A DNA stretch of 64,000 nt from Alphaproteobacteria bacterium (lineage in GTDB: Bacteria; Pseudomonadota; Alphaproteobacteria; UBA9219), in the NCBI GenBank assembly GCA_028690155.1, contig JAQVBU010000001.1, positions 204,242-268,241 of the forward strand, in the 5' to 3' direction. The position numbers and the translations under genes are program-made. The notes beneath the pieces are model-generated. The model was not told the origin of the DNA. It saw nothing but the letters and a program-made list of their open reading frames with translations, and searched no databases. Below are positions 1 to 7,862 of this stretch, piece after piece; within the stretch, counting starts at the first letter, position 1, and every line of letters begins with the position of its first letter.

Positions 1-696
1 TACGACAACTGGCTTAGCCCCCACCATGTTGCATATTTGAATAGCCATACAGCCTAAGCCACTAGCTCCTCCCCATATCAGTATGGGCTCGTCTGCTTTT
101 ATCTCATTAGGGGTCCAATGACATAACATTCTATAGGCTGTCCCCGCGCTGACCATAAAACAACTGGCTTCGGCCCAAGATAGGTGTTTGGGCTTTGGGA
201 TACATTGGTAGGATTGAACGCGAGTGAATTGAGCAAACGTTCCCCCATTAACTTCGTAACCCCAAGCTCGTATGTTAGGTAATGGCTCTCTGGAATTTCG
301 TATAATACGTTCAGGCCCAAGGTACCCGCTCTGAAGGATCACCTCATCGCCTACTTTTACATTCGTAACGTTTGGGCCAACCCTCCAAACGATTCCCGCC
401 CCATCACTACCTGGAATAAAATAGGATCTTGTATCGCGATCCAACCTCTGCGTGTTCTTAAGCACATCAATAGGTTTTGCTCGTCCAGCCCATATTGCGT
501 TGTGATTGACCCCTGCAGCCATTACATAAATGAGAATTTCGTAATCGTTCAATTCCGATGGTACGTCTACCTTTTCAATTTTCATAGATTTTGACGGCTC
601 GCCATATCGATCTGCGCACAAAGTCAGGGCCAACATATCTTGGGGGACTTGTCCTATTGTTATGGGTTCGCCAAGATGTAAAAAAGAAGGCTTCAT
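1..696 (-). CDS. crotonyl-CoA carboxylase/reductase-like enzyme, 3' part outside window
   Basis: A 232-codon open frame starts at the ATG at 696, behind a strong AAGGAGA ribosome site, and runs off the left edge. It is a medium-chain (zinc-alcohol-dehydrogenase superfamily) reductase. GroES-like domain landmarks AGVNHN, PGSDGAGIVW and VGDEV are followed by WGYE, GTFAQF and the start of the nucleotide-binding fold (ILIWGGASGLG). The order and wording match crotonyl-CoA carboxylase/reductases (usual length about 430 residues), which use NADPH and CO2 to make ethylmalonyl-CoA. The Asn of AGVN and the Glu of WGYE, known from the CO2 pocket of that family, are present, so carboxylation is possible but unproven. 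It follows the SDR gene by 28 bases and is probably co-transcribed. A simple enoyl-thioester reductase remains possible because the C-terminal half is not visible. Confidence 0.85.
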   Translation of the reverse strand, partial: MKPSFLHLGEPITIGQVPQDMLALTLCADRYGEPSKSMKIEKVDVPSELNDYEILIYVMAAGVNHNAIWAGRAKPIDVLKNTQRLDRDTRSYFIPGSDGAGIVWRVGPNVTNVKVGDEVILQSGYLGPERIIRNSREPLPNIRAWGYEVNGGTFAQFTRVQSYQCIPKPKHLSWAEASCFMVSAGTAYRMLCHWTPNEIKADEPILIWGGASGLGCMAIQICNMVGAKPVVV

Positions 697-724
697 TCCA
701 ATCTCCTTAAGTCCTAGAGCGGTA

Positions 725-1588
725 TCAGTTGCTGCTAAGAAACGCTTCTAAAGCCCTCAGTTTTGTTCCGGCTGTCAGATCACATCCGATATAGCATTCA
801 GAATCCCGGATATCCCACTCATCAAGCCCCATAGGGACAGTGTTTTCTTTTATAGCTATCGCAGGATTGGCAAACTGTTGATCGGAAGTATTACATAATA
901 CCCATGCAAGAAATTCTGCGGAATCCTCAGGAGATATAATTCTAATTTGCTTGTTGTTTCGCAGGAACGTTTTTAGCCGGGATCTAAGTTCCAATATCTC
1001 AGGGATTTTCGACTCCTGCATGCTCTGTGCGGTGTTGGTGCCATTTACCGTTCCTGGATAAATGCTATTTATCAGTAATTGCCCCTCTAATTCTTTTCTC
1101 AGAGCCTTAGTTAGCGTAAACAGGGCCGATTTAGATATCGCGTAAAGCCCCATTCCTTTTTGTATATTGTTGCGGCTCGTCGAGCTAACCGTCAATATTC
1201 TGGCATTCGGGAGAAAGCGTTCGTTATGGAGCATTCCAGTAATGAGCTTTAATGGGCCACGAACATTTGTATTGATCGAATTTGAAAACATTTCGCTCGT
1301 AACATCAGATAACATAGATAAATTCTGTACTGCCGCATTACTGACTAGATATCTGATGCTGACTTGATCCCTGTTCAAATGATGAATTATTTCATCTAAG
1401 CCTTCATCTGTGGAAATGTCCGCTTGAATATATTCAATATATGGCTGGGCTTCGGTTGTTTTTTTTAGGCTCTCCAAGGTTCGTCCAACGATGAAGACCC
1501 GGATTCCGTATTCAGAAGCCAACAATCTAGCAAGCGCAGCACCAATGCCTGCACTGCCCCCTGTAATCAACGCCACATTTTTCATCAT
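725..1588 (-). CDS. short-chain dehydrogenase/reductase (SDR)
   Basis: This 287-residue Rossmann-fold oxidoreductase begins with two consecutive ATGs behind AAGGAG. The cofactor loop TGGSAGIG lies at residues 9-16. An altered SNAA stands where most SDRs have NNAG, and the catalytic Ser with YAISK (YxxxK) is around residues 138-156. Arg in VGRT after the second strand favours NADPH. The C-terminal tail is longer than in classical SDRs (about 250), with an extra 40 residues. It is the first gene of a two-gene unit with the crotonyl-CoA-reductase-like gene and is separated from the upstream genes by a terminator. The substrate is unknown; a ketoreductase step in a small-molecule pathway is the simplest reading. 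Confidence 0.9.
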   Translation of the reverse strand: MMKNVALITGGSAGIGAALARLLASEYGIRVFIVGRTLESLKKTTEAQPYIEYIQADISTDEGLDEIIHHLNRDQVSIRYLVSNAAVQNLSMLSDVTSEMFSNSINTNVRGPLKLITGMLHNERFLPNARILTVSSTSRNNIQKGMGLYAISKSALFTLTKALRKELEGQLLINSIYPGTVNGTNTAQSMQESKIPEILELRSRLKTFLRNNKQIRIISPEDSAEFLAWVLCNTSDQQFANPAIAIKENTVPMGLDEWDIRDSECYIGCDLTAGTKLRALEAFLSSN

Positions 1589-1704
1589 GTTGCCGCAACT
1601 CCTTACTAATCGTTAATCAGAGACGCTGATAACCCGGCAAAACGACGAAACGTCGGATGCTTTAAAGATTCCATTTTCCCATTATAGCCTATTTTTCCTA
1701 TCAA

Positions 1705-1725
1705 GAAAAAGCCCTGCGCTTTTTC
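1705..1725 (-). terminator. Rho-independent terminator of the 126-residue gene
   Basis: Perfect 8-bp arms GAAAAAGC/GCTTTTTC around a 5-base loop overlap the stop codon of the minus-strand gene ending at 1724. On the minus strand the right arm runs into a T-rich stretch. It would separate the upstream radical SAM/monooxygenase unit from the SDR/Ccr-like unit. Confidence 0.6.
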
Positions 1726-2104
1726 AAATTTTAGGGCGCAAGCTTACGATCAAATGTTTTTTGGAAAGCCTTAAACTCAAAGGCCTATGCCTTCTGCGCC
1801 TTAAGGAATGCTTGTAATCGTGCGGATCAACCGACACATGCCGGTGCGTACAAACATATCCCAGTTCTTTTTGGGCTTTATGAAAAACAACCTTTAACGC
1901 CATGGCGAACGTCGTCGGATTTCCCGGGGCGTATTTCCCCAGACATTTTTCCAGCGAAGCCGCCGCATCGTTTTTTATAAGAGGGTTTGCCCAGGATTCC
2001 TCGGGAAGAAGGAACGAAACAACTCTGGGCTTATGTCTTTTCAGATAAGACTCTCCCGCTTCCGCTATCTCCTCAACGGACGCTTTGTAGAAATGAATCC
2101 TCAT
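1724..2104 (-). CDS. hypothetical protein, 126 residues
   Basis: I do not recognise this protein. The first 85 residues look like a soluble globular domain. The last 35 are very rich in Arg and Lys with His (RRRRHRPLSLRLSKK), either a nucleic-acid-binding tail or the result of a frameshift. There is no signal peptide or membrane segment. It sits 51 bases after the monooxygenase gene and ends in a terminator hairpin, so it could be the last gene of that unit. The ribosome site is weak (GGGGGT, 5 bases before ATG). Base composition is less AT-rich than its neighbours. Confidence 0.5.
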   Translation of the reverse strand: MRIHFYKASVEEIAEAGESYLKRHKPRVVSFLLPEESWANPLIKNDAAASLEKCLGKYAPGNPTTFAMALKVVFHKAQKELGYVCTHRHVSVDPHDYKHSLRRRRHRPLSLRLSKKHLIVSLRPKI

Positions 2105-2155
2105 TAATGACCCCCGTCAAAAGCTTTAAAACCCTAAGTTTTTATGTTAGTTGAG

Positions 2156-3178
2156 TCACAATTTCGAAACAACCTCATCTTTAATGAACTTTAAGTTTTC
2201 TATGGTGTTTCCGAGGGTTCCATAAGGTGGGCCAAAGGAAATACCGTAAATATTAATTTCATGACGCAATAAATGTATTTTTTCTAAGACCTGATCGGGC
2301 GAACCTACCAGAGCACAATAGTCCACAACTTCATCCGAGATCAAGGATGCCGCTTTCTTGATGTCCCTCACGCTAACGTAATGTCTGACTTTTTCAAGTT
2401 CCTGTTTTGAAAGTATAAAATGCTCATTTTGTATAATGCTGTTCAAATAGGGCAGATACAAGGCCACAAGAGGTCTAACTGTTTCATAAGCTTGTTTGGT
2501 ATCTGCCGAAATGCAGGTTATGCCGCCTACTGAAAAAGGAGGAACATTCCGCTTGGCCTGTTCACTACCCAAATGCAATTCAGCGTATAAACGTTTTAGA
2601 AACGCTGAATTCCATATCTCCCCGGTTTGGAATTCGTCACAGCATTGGCCTGCAAAATACGCCATTCTTTGATCACATGAACCAAAGACTATAGGAATTG
2701 GTTTGATGGTGTTGTCGTTCAGTTTTACATGTGCAGCTTTGTTGAAGTGCTTGCCATCAAAGGGCGATTCGTTTTTATTTAATATCTGTTGTGCCAGAAG
2801 AACCGTTTCAATCGAGGCCTCTCTTAATAATTCATTTGAGAATTTCATCCCGACCGACTCAAGGAATGCCCCCTTGCCAATTCCAAGAATTGATCTGCCT
2901 TTCGACAATCGATCCAGAAAAGCAGCATCTCTTGCAATTCGAATTGGATGCGCATAAAGACCGCTGACCAGACAAGGCCCTAACTGGATTTGCTTGGTAT
3001 GCTCGGCAATCAGCCCCAATATGGGCCAAGCTGGATAATCAAGCAAATCGTCGTAAACGTAAATCCGATCAAAACCAAGCTCTTCAATATGCATTCCAAG
3101 GCTGATGTAGTCCTTGGGTGAATGGTTCCCTTGCAACGCGGCGAAAGCCTTCAGTGGAGGTTTAATCATCGTTTCCAT
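2156..3178 (-). CDS. luciferase-like (LLM) flavin-dependent monooxygenase
   Basis: This 340-residue protein belongs to the bacterial luciferase/methylenetetrahydromethanopterin-reductase superfamily. It shows the TIM-barrel landmarks GFDRIYVYDD near residue 35, QLGPCLVSGLYAHPI near residue 70, LDRLSKGRSILGIGKGAF near residue 90, and a C-terminal stretch where a hydride-carrying flavin (FMN or F420) usually binds. Such enzymes oxidise small organic substrates with reduced flavin and O2, or use F420. The start overlaps the end of the radical SAM gene by 17 bases, implying translational coupling; an in-frame ATG at 3169 is an alternative start. A flavin reductase at 11926-12468 could supply reduced FMN, but that is only inference. 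Confidence 0.88.
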   Translation of the reverse strand: METMIKPPLKAFAALQGNHSPKDYISLGMHIEELGFDRIYVYDDLLDYPAWPILGLIAEHTKQIQLGPCLVSGLYAHPIRIARDAAFLDRLSKGRSILGIGKGAFLESVGMKFSNELLREASIETVLLAQQILNKNESPFDGKHFNKAAHVKLNDNTIKPIPIVFGSCDQRMAYFAGQCCDEFQTGEIWNSAFLKRLYAELHLGSEQAKRNVPPFSVGGITCISADTKQAYETVRPLVALYLPYLNSIIQNEHFILSKQELEKVRHYVSVRDIKKAASLISDEVVDYCALVGSPDQVLEKIHLLRHEINIYGISFGPPYGTLGNTIENLKFIKDEVVSKL

Positions 3179-4310
3179 CTAAATACCAACCAACGATATG
3201 GCCCTTTTCGTTGCATTCGTGTTTGGGGGGCAAAGTTTTTTTCTTTGTAAGTTTTAAGAATTCATCTTTTGTATACTCCATTTCCGTTCGAATGATGCTC
3301 AAACCATCCTCCTTCTCACAACGGAGAACTGTGTCCACGCCGCAATGGACCTTGCCAGCAGAAGGAGCATAGACATAGTGCGGAATGATTGTAGAGGATT
3401 CGGTACATAGGTTCTTGTAAATATCAATCCCTTTTTGTACCGAGCAACGCAAATGATCGCTGCCTTCAACTGGCATACAATGATTCATGTAGTATGGAAT
3501 AATTCGATTCCTCAACAACAAAGAAAACAGTTTCTTCATCGTTTTAATATCGTCATTAATCCCCTTCAAAAGCACCGTCTGGTTACGAAGCAGAATCCCT
3601 CTGGAAATTAGCTTGCTTGCTGATTGAATCGCCTCAGGTGTCAATTCGTCAGGGTGATTGAAATGTACGTTCATGGCAAGCGACTTGCTTTTGGCGGGAT
3701 TTTTTACATCTACTTTGATGTATGAAGCCAATCGGTCGCAAAGTTTGTCTGTATAGATTTGCGGACAGGTTAACAGGGTTCGTGTTCCAACCCGAATTTC
3801 AAAAATGTTGTCCAGTTTTACGAGCCGATCCAATGCATAAAAGAGTTTTTTGGTGTTTACAAGGACATCTCCGCCCGTGATTAACACCCCTCTGACCTCA
3901 TCCATTTTAGAGATTTCTTCAATGGCAGCATCAATTTGTTCAAAAGTCATTTCGGGATGATTTCTCATCACTCGGCTTTTTTTATAACAAAAACGACAAT
4001 ACGCTGGACAATCAAAATGCGGGGTCAATAAAACTCGGTCTCGGTAGACTCTTTCCAATCCATAAATTTTAGATGAATGCTTCCCTTCTTCAAACGGCTG
4101 AGCCGAACCAACCGTCTTCGACTCTAATGGAGAAGGCAAATATTGTTTTCTTATAGCTTCAGAATTCTTCATCAAATTAATTAAATACGGGGTCGCTTTT
4201 GCCGGGTAATCAAGAACCACTTTATCTATCAAAGTTTGCTGCTCTCGATTAGTGGCGTAATAGTATTTATACTCATCGAACTTATCCAATGCTGATTTTT
4301 CTTTAGCCAT
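3162..4310 (-). CDS. radical SAM protein, lysine 2,3-aminomutase family
   Basis: This 382-residue protein carries the cluster motif CPAYCRFC (Cys 101, 105, 108; CX3CX2C), and ITGGD for SAM binding. Stretches such as HFNHPDELTPEA, LLRNQTVLLKGIND and IIPYYMNHC are hallmarks of the lysine 2,3-aminomutase family, which moves an amino group using a 4Fe-4S cluster, SAM and PLP. The PLP lysine region reads VYAPSAGK (Lys 320) instead of the usual DAPGGGGK. The lysine is kept, but the Gly run and the preceding Asp, which contacts substrate lysine, are gone, so a different substrate is likely. ATG 4310 has AGAG nine bases upstream; the ATG at 4319 lacks proper spacing. Low GC suggests transfer. Confidence 0.9.
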   Translation of the reverse strand: MAKEKSALDKFDEYKYYYATNREQQTLIDKVVLDYPAKATPYLINLMKNSEAIRKQYLPSPLESKTVGSAQPFEEGKHSSKIYGLERVYRDRVLLTPHFDCPAYCRFCYKKSRVMRNHPEMTFEQIDAAIEEISKMDEVRGVLITGGDVLVNTKKLFYALDRLVKLDNIFEIRVGTRTLLTCPQIYTDKLCDRLASYIKVDVKNPAKSKSLAMNVHFNHPDELTPEAIQSASKLISRGILLRNQTVLLKGINDDIKTMKKLFSLLLRNRIIPYYMNHCMPVEGSDHLRCSVQKGIDIYKNLCTESSTIIPHYVYAPSAGKVHCGVDTVLRCEKEDGLSIIRTEMEYTKDEFLKLTKKKTLPPKHECNEKGHIVGWYLDGNDD

Positions 4311-4447
4311 TTCTACCATCTCTTTTTACTTTGTTAGCGGCTGACCTTTTTAACCTTTTCATTTTCTCAAAAATCATAGTACTGCCAAACGGGAACGCAA
4401 GGGGTTGGATGATGGGGCGTTGGCTTATAGCACAAGGAAGCCTGGTT

Positions 4448-4735
4448 TCAGGCATGAGATGCCCCGCGCACAGTTAGAAATGCGGAACGGGACGGCGCGC
4501 ATTTGAGTTCAATTTTAGCCATCGTATGGGCCATGTGCCAGTATCGAGCCACATATGGAGCAGGAAACTCTTCAGGACTTAAGTCTTGAGGCAGACAATC
4601 TCCTTGTTCTTGGATAATCCGAATAATTGCGTCTGCCATGCGCGCAGGCTGTTCAAATCTTTTGTCCTTGTCGGTCGTAATAAGATCGACGACGGAGAAA
4701 GAAGGCTTGGATTTTGTCTGTACTGCGGGTCTCAT
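4448..4735 (-). CDS. small hypothetical protein, 95 residues
   Basis: This is the third gene of a tightly packed minus-strand operon. Its ATG overlaps the preceding stop as ATGA (4732-4735). The protein is soluble, with a predicted helical middle (residues 30-75) and no motif I recognise. The operon sits next to XRE regulators and candidate operator boxes, typical of mobile or island DNA, so a role in that module is likely but unknown. Confidence 0.65.
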   Translation of the reverse strand: MRPAVQTKSKPSFSVVDLITTDKDKRFEQPARMADAIIRIIQEQGDCLPQDLSPEEFPAPYVARYWHMAHTMAKIELKCAPSRSAFLTVRGASHA

Positions 4736-5163
4736 TGCTTTGCCCCCGCATCTAAATCTTCAATTTCATCGTCAAGAAGCTGAAGAATTAAATCAGCAAC
4801 CTTTTCTTCCTTCGCTGTGGCGTAGAACTGCCACTGCATCCGGCGCGATTTGCGTTGCTGGAGCCGATCATAGAGTTGAATGAGGGACTCTTTATCCTGT
4901 GGGAGCTGTGTTGAGCTTTTTGTTCTCAGGTTCTCGATATGGATGGCGATGGCATCGTCAATTTCCGCCGCTCCCTTGTCATCAACCAGTTTGATCATTT
5001 CTTCTGGAAAGGCCTGTTTTAGCTGCAGATCGCAGAATTCGTTCATGCGCTGCGCAAGCCCAAGGATTCGTTTTTCAGCGTCACCCTCGATCTTCCCGCC
5101 ATGCGTAATCACTGCTTGAAAGGCCAACAGCAAAGAAAGGCGCAACTGTTCGTCCTTAGTCAT
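4732..5163 (-). CDS. hypothetical protein, 143 residues, helical
   Basis: This is the second gene of the three-gene operon. ATG 5163 is preferred to the TTG at 5175 because it follows GGGGGCTGCC closely. It overlaps its neighbours on both sides (8 and 4 bases). The sequence is acidic and almost entirely helical, rich in Leu, Gln and Glu, with an IDDAIAIHIENL stretch and an acidic C-terminus (LLDDEIEDLDAG). There is no transmembrane segment or catalytic motif. Coiled-coil or adaptor function is possible; I do not recognise the family. Confidence 0.65.
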   Translation of the reverse strand: MTKDEQLRLSLLLAFQAVITHGGKIEGDAEKRILGLAQRMNEFCDLQLKQAFPEEMIKLVDDKGAAEIDDAIAIHIENLRTKSSTQLPQDKESLIQLYDRLQQRKSRRMQWQFYATAKEEKVADLILQLLDDEIEDLDAGAKQ

Positions 5164-5440
5164 GGCAGCCCCCAATAACCAAGGCTTCAGGCCAAAAACG
5201 CGACAATGCGCGGCCTAATTTGCCCATTACATTTAAGTCATGAGGGGAAGGCTGGGGCTGCGAAGCGTTAGCAAGATACAAAAACGTAACCCCATGCATC
5301 TTGATTGCCTGTGCAAACTCTTCGCGGTCAGCATCAGACGCAAAATTGCCTTGGAGAATTTCAGCCGTAAAAACTTCTGCTTGAGCGTTGGGCTCCTGCT
5401 CATCAACAACGGTCTTCGTAATTGCGGTGTTCGTAGCCAT
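5156..5440 (-). CDS. hypothetical protein, 94 residues, first gene of operon
   Basis: The frame could begin at a TTG at 5461, but ATG 5440 has a GAGA ribosome site seven bases upstream. The short protein begins with a polar, Thr/Glu-rich tail and then reads like a compact alpha/beta fold (HGVTFLYLA, FWPEALVIGG). It is the promoter-proximal gene of the 5440-4448 operon. About 80-145 bases upstream lie three TTTGGGCAAA-type boxes, so this operon is probably repressed or activated by one of the neighbouring XRE proteins. Function unknown. Confidence 0.65.
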   Translation of the reverse strand: MATNTAITKTVVDEQEPNAQAEVFTAEILQGNFASDADREEFAQAIKMHGVTFLYLANASQPQPSPHDLNVMGKLGRALSRFWPEALVIGGCHD

Positions 5441-5520
5441 ATATTTCTCATTGAATTTCAATTAATCAATGAGACAAGTATCCATGTCTGGAGCGTTAGA
5501 AACAACGTGAGTATTTGGAC

Positions 5521-5584
5521 GATTTGCCCATTTGGGGGTCGTTAAATTGGGCAAATTTCTATTTTAGGTTTTTTGCCCAAATTT
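5521..5584. promoter_or_regulatory. three candidate operator boxes (TTTGGGCAAA type)
   Basis: Three copies of a TTTGGGCAAA-like box occur within 64 bases and alternate in orientation: TTTGCCCA at 5523-5530, AAATTGGGCAAATTT at 5544-5558 and TTTTGCCCAAATTT at 5571-5584. Centres are about 24-25 bases apart. They lie upstream of the minus-strand operon beginning at 5440. A fourth related box is at 7164-7177 before the other XRE operon. Confidence 0.5.
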
Positions 5585-5616
5585 TTGGCTTTTATTTCAT
5601 CGGAGCCAGAAAAAGA

Positions 5617-5639
5617 AAAGCGGCCAAAGAGGCCGCTTT
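5617..5639 (-). terminator. terminator after the XRE gene
   Basis: Perfect 9-bp stem AAAGCGGCC/GGCCGCTTT with a 5-base loop. On the minus strand it is followed by TTCTTTTTC. It lies 30 bases past the stop of the XRE regulator gene ending at 5669. Confidence 0.8.
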
Positions 5640-5668
5640 AAAGAATACGAGCAATTGGAAGTAAAGGG

Positions 5669-6430
5669 CTAGTAACAAGCCTGCCGTCTGGGTTCGACAT
5701 AGTCATCAAACCGCGAGGTCTGGCAATCAAAGGCCGAAGCGGTCCTTTTTGAAGCAGCCATCATATATGGCTTGGCCTCTATCCAATGTTTTTCAAAAGA
5801 GGCGAACATTCTTTTTGCAAGATTGGAATACTCGATGACCATATAGGCCGTATGGCGGAAATTGCAGTGGGAATCTTGCTCAACGGCGAAAGTGGCCTCG
5901 TCGCCATAAGCAAATTCGGAAGCAATGATGCTGGGGCGACTTTCAGGATAAACCCGGACTTCAAAAGAAGGCGTTCCCGGCAAGTATATTTTCTGATCAG
6001 ACAGCAGGCATCTCACCTGAGTCTGCTTGCTCAAGCTTTGAAGGCGGTCGAAATTGGTCAACCCATTGCGGCCCGTAATGTTGGTCAGTATCCCTTGAGC
6101 GCCAATTCTGCAAATGACGCCCGTGTCATTTTCTTCAAGCATCTTTTCGATGTTTTCGAAGAATCGGTCGCAGCCGCCCAATCCACGAAAATCCTTTATA
6201 CCATCCGAACGCGGTCTTACGCTGCCGTCGAAATTACATTCGACACCGTGGGCATCAAACACGCTTTGAATGTCCAAAATGATAGATTCACGAATGGGGG
6301 TATCATCTTCAAAGGTGCAAATTGTACCGCGAGAAACGTTTGCTTCCTTGGCCAGCATTTCACGAGACCACTTTAACAGTGATCGGGCCATTCTGCATTG
6401 TGCGCCGGTCATAAGATATACATTCGTCAT
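5669..6430 (-). CDS. XRE-family transcriptional regulator with C-terminal sensor-like domain
   Basis: This 253-residue protein starts with a helix-turn-helix of the XRE type (ARSLLKWSREMLAKEANVS then RGTICTFE, residues 13-42), using the 'LLKWS' wording common in alphaproteobacterial island regulators. The rest is an alpha/beta domain of about 170 residues that resembles the second half of the regulator at 7217-7861 in layout: a Leu-rich region, 'RCLLSDQKIYLPG', then a 'MVIEYSNLAKRMFASFEKHW' end matching 'VVVEDARFADSARKLFNFVW' of the paralogue. It is last in a three-gene minus-strand operon (6989 to 5669). It may control its own operon or the 5440 operon through the TTTGGGCAAA boxes. Confidence 0.85.
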   Translation of the reverse strand: MTNVYLMTGAQCRMARSLLKWSREMLAKEANVSRGTICTFEDDTPIRESIILDIQSVFDAHGVECNFDGSVRPRSDGIKDFRGLGGCDRFFENIEKMLEENDTGVICRIGAQGILTNITGRNGLTNFDRLQSLSKQTQVRCLLSDQKIYLPGTPSFEVRVYPESRPSIIASEFAYGDEATFAVEQDSHCNFRHTAYMVIEYSNLAKRMFASFEKHWIEAKPYMMAASKRTASAFDCQTSRFDDYVEPRRQACY

Positions 6431-6445
6431 CGCTTCAATTTCCGG

Positions 6446-6784
6446 TCAATTAATAAATTGCTTAATGTCCAAATTCTCAAGAAAATCGATCAGCTCATCG
6501 TGATTGTTTTCGTTCAACTCATTAGTGTTCGTAATTTGAAAATGACCCTTAACAAGAGTATCGACGACGTCTTCATTGACGCCAAAATCACAGGCCGCAA
6601 AAGCTATAAGGGCGCGGACGGATTTATTGTTCTCCTTTGCCGAGCCCGCCTCATTAGCCGCGGAGCGCAAAGTAACGAGCCGTTTATGCAGGGCCCTCAA
6701 CTCGGATACCGAAAGATCCTTTTCTAAGGATCCATCGCTATCCGCTGTCTGTTTCTTGGAAATTGGTTTTGGTGAGTGGCTCAT
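6446..6784 (-). CDS. hypothetical protein, 112 residues
   Basis: This is the middle gene of the 6989-5669 operon, 10 bases after the first gene and 15 before the XRE gene. The N-terminus is polar and Lys/Ser-rich. Residues 28-75 look like a helical hairpin (LSVSELRALHKRLVTLRSAANEA) and the C-terminus is acidic (NENNHDELIDFLENLD). No known motif. Its position next to an XRE gene suggests a regulatory partner, but this is inference. Confidence 0.65.
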   Translation of the reverse strand: MSHSPKPISKKQTADSDGSLEKDLSVSELRALHKRLVTLRSAANEAGSAKENNKSVRALIAFAACDFGVNEDVVDTLVKGHFQITNTNELNENNHDELIDFLENLDIKQFIN

Positions 6785-6794
6785 CCGGAAGTCC

Positions 6795-6989
6795 TTAGTG
6801 ACAAGCCACGGCAGAGGCGGTCAGTTTGGCGAGATTATCATTTGTGGCATTAATAAAATGCTCCCAACGATCCTCAAATGAAACCGGAGCCATATGCTTG
6901 ATGCCGCGTTTGCGTTCCCATTGCTCAAGGAAGGACATGAGACCGATTTCGCCGTGGCGGTCTAATAAGGCTTGTTCTGTTCCGCTCAT
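6795..6989 (-). CDS. small hypothetical protein, 64 residues
   Basis: This is the first gene of a minus-strand operon divergent from the XRE-DUF2156 operon. Its 64 residues are polar and helical, with WERKRG and FEDRWEHFINATND near the centre. It is unrelated to any family I know. The two downstream genes follow within 10-15 bases. Small size lowers certainty, but the packed operon context supports it as real. Confidence 0.6.
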   Translation of the reverse strand: MSGTEQALLDRHGEIGLMSFLEQWERKRGIKHMAPVSFEDRWEHFINATNDNLAKLTASAVACH

Positions 6990-7216
6990 CGCAATATTCC
7001 CTTTAAAATAATAAATGGCAAAACAATCAAAGAATAACTGGTATTGGTTACAACAACACTTGTAGCATTGACATTTACTTTCGTCAAATGTATTTTATTC
7101 TTGGAGCCATTCTCCGATTCCTTGACTTTTGGAATAAAACAAACTAAAAGTTGACATCAATCCAATTTGGGCAGTTTCTTGCTTAAATAAGGGTTAATTT
7201 CGGCTTAGGGGGCCAG
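6990..7216. promoter_or_regulatory. divergent AT-rich promoter region with a TTTGGGCA box
   Basis: This 227-base AT-rich gap separates two divergent operons. On the plus strand TTGACT at about 7131 followed 17 bases later by TAAAAG, and TTGACA near 7151, are possible -35 elements. Just downstream, AATTTGGGCAGTTT at 7164-7177 resembles the boxes at 5521-5584, so a shared regulator is plausible. Confidence 0.45.
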
Positions 7217-7861
7217 ATGATCGACGCGGAACAATTGAGGGCGGCAAGAGCACTACTTGATTGGAAAACATCAGATCTTGCAGAAAAAACCGGCCTTACT
7301 GTGAACGCTATCAACAAAATTGAACGCGGATCGGCTCAAGGCAGACGCGAAACAATGGAAAAAATCCAGAAGGTTTTCGAAGACGCTGGGCTCGAATTTC
7401 TTCCTGACTCCGGTCTTAGGAAAAAAAATCGCATAGTCACCGCGTATGAAGGGGGGAACGCCAACAGACTACTTGTGGAAGATCTCTACAATACACTGAG
7501 CGATAGCGGTGGAGAAATATTGATCGCCCATTTAGATGAAGGCGAGTCCATCAAGAATCTTGATTTGGGATGGTTGGCCGAGCAGATCCGTTTGCGCAAG
7601 GAAGCGGGCATTACTCATCGCCTTCTGGTTCGCCCTGACGATCCAAATCTTATCCCCCCCCTTGATAGCTATAGATGCATTCCGGGGAAATTCTTCAGTC
7701 CTTATCCTCTTTATATTTATGGCCCGAAGCTAGCGCTTGTTTCTTGGGAACCCTCCCCTCGTGTTGTTGTTGTTGAGGATGCTCGTTTTGCCGACAGCGC
7801 CAGAAAGCTTTTCAATTTTGTTTGGATGCACGCAGATCCAGTAGCGCCAAGAAAGGCCTAA
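7217..7861 (+). CDS. XRE-family transcriptional regulator
   Basis: This 214-residue protein has an XRE helix-turn-helix in residues 4-45 (AARALLDWKTSDLAEKTG, then VNAINKIERG). The following domain of about 150 residues includes a possible ligand-sensing core (RLLVRPDD, IPPLDSYRCIPGKFF, VVVVEDARFADSARKLFNFVW). The same domain order occurs in the divergent regulator at 5669-6430, so the two are probably paralogues. It starts 15 bases after AGGGGGCC. Its stop lies one base before the next ATG (7863), making it the first gene of a three-gene operon with a DUF2156 protein. Likely autoregulatory via the upstream box at 7164. Confidence 0.87.
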   Translation: MIDAEQLRAARALLDWKTSDLAEKTGLTVNAINKIERGSAQGRRETMEKIQKVFEDAGLEFLPDSGLRKKNRIVTAYEGGNANRLLVEDLYNTLSDSGGEILIAHLDEGESIKNLDLGWLAEQIRLRKEAGITHRLLVRPDDPNLIPPLDSYRCIPGKFFSPYPLYIYGPKLALVSWEPSPRVVVVEDARFADSARKLFNFVWMHADPVAPRKA

Positions 7862-7862
7862 A

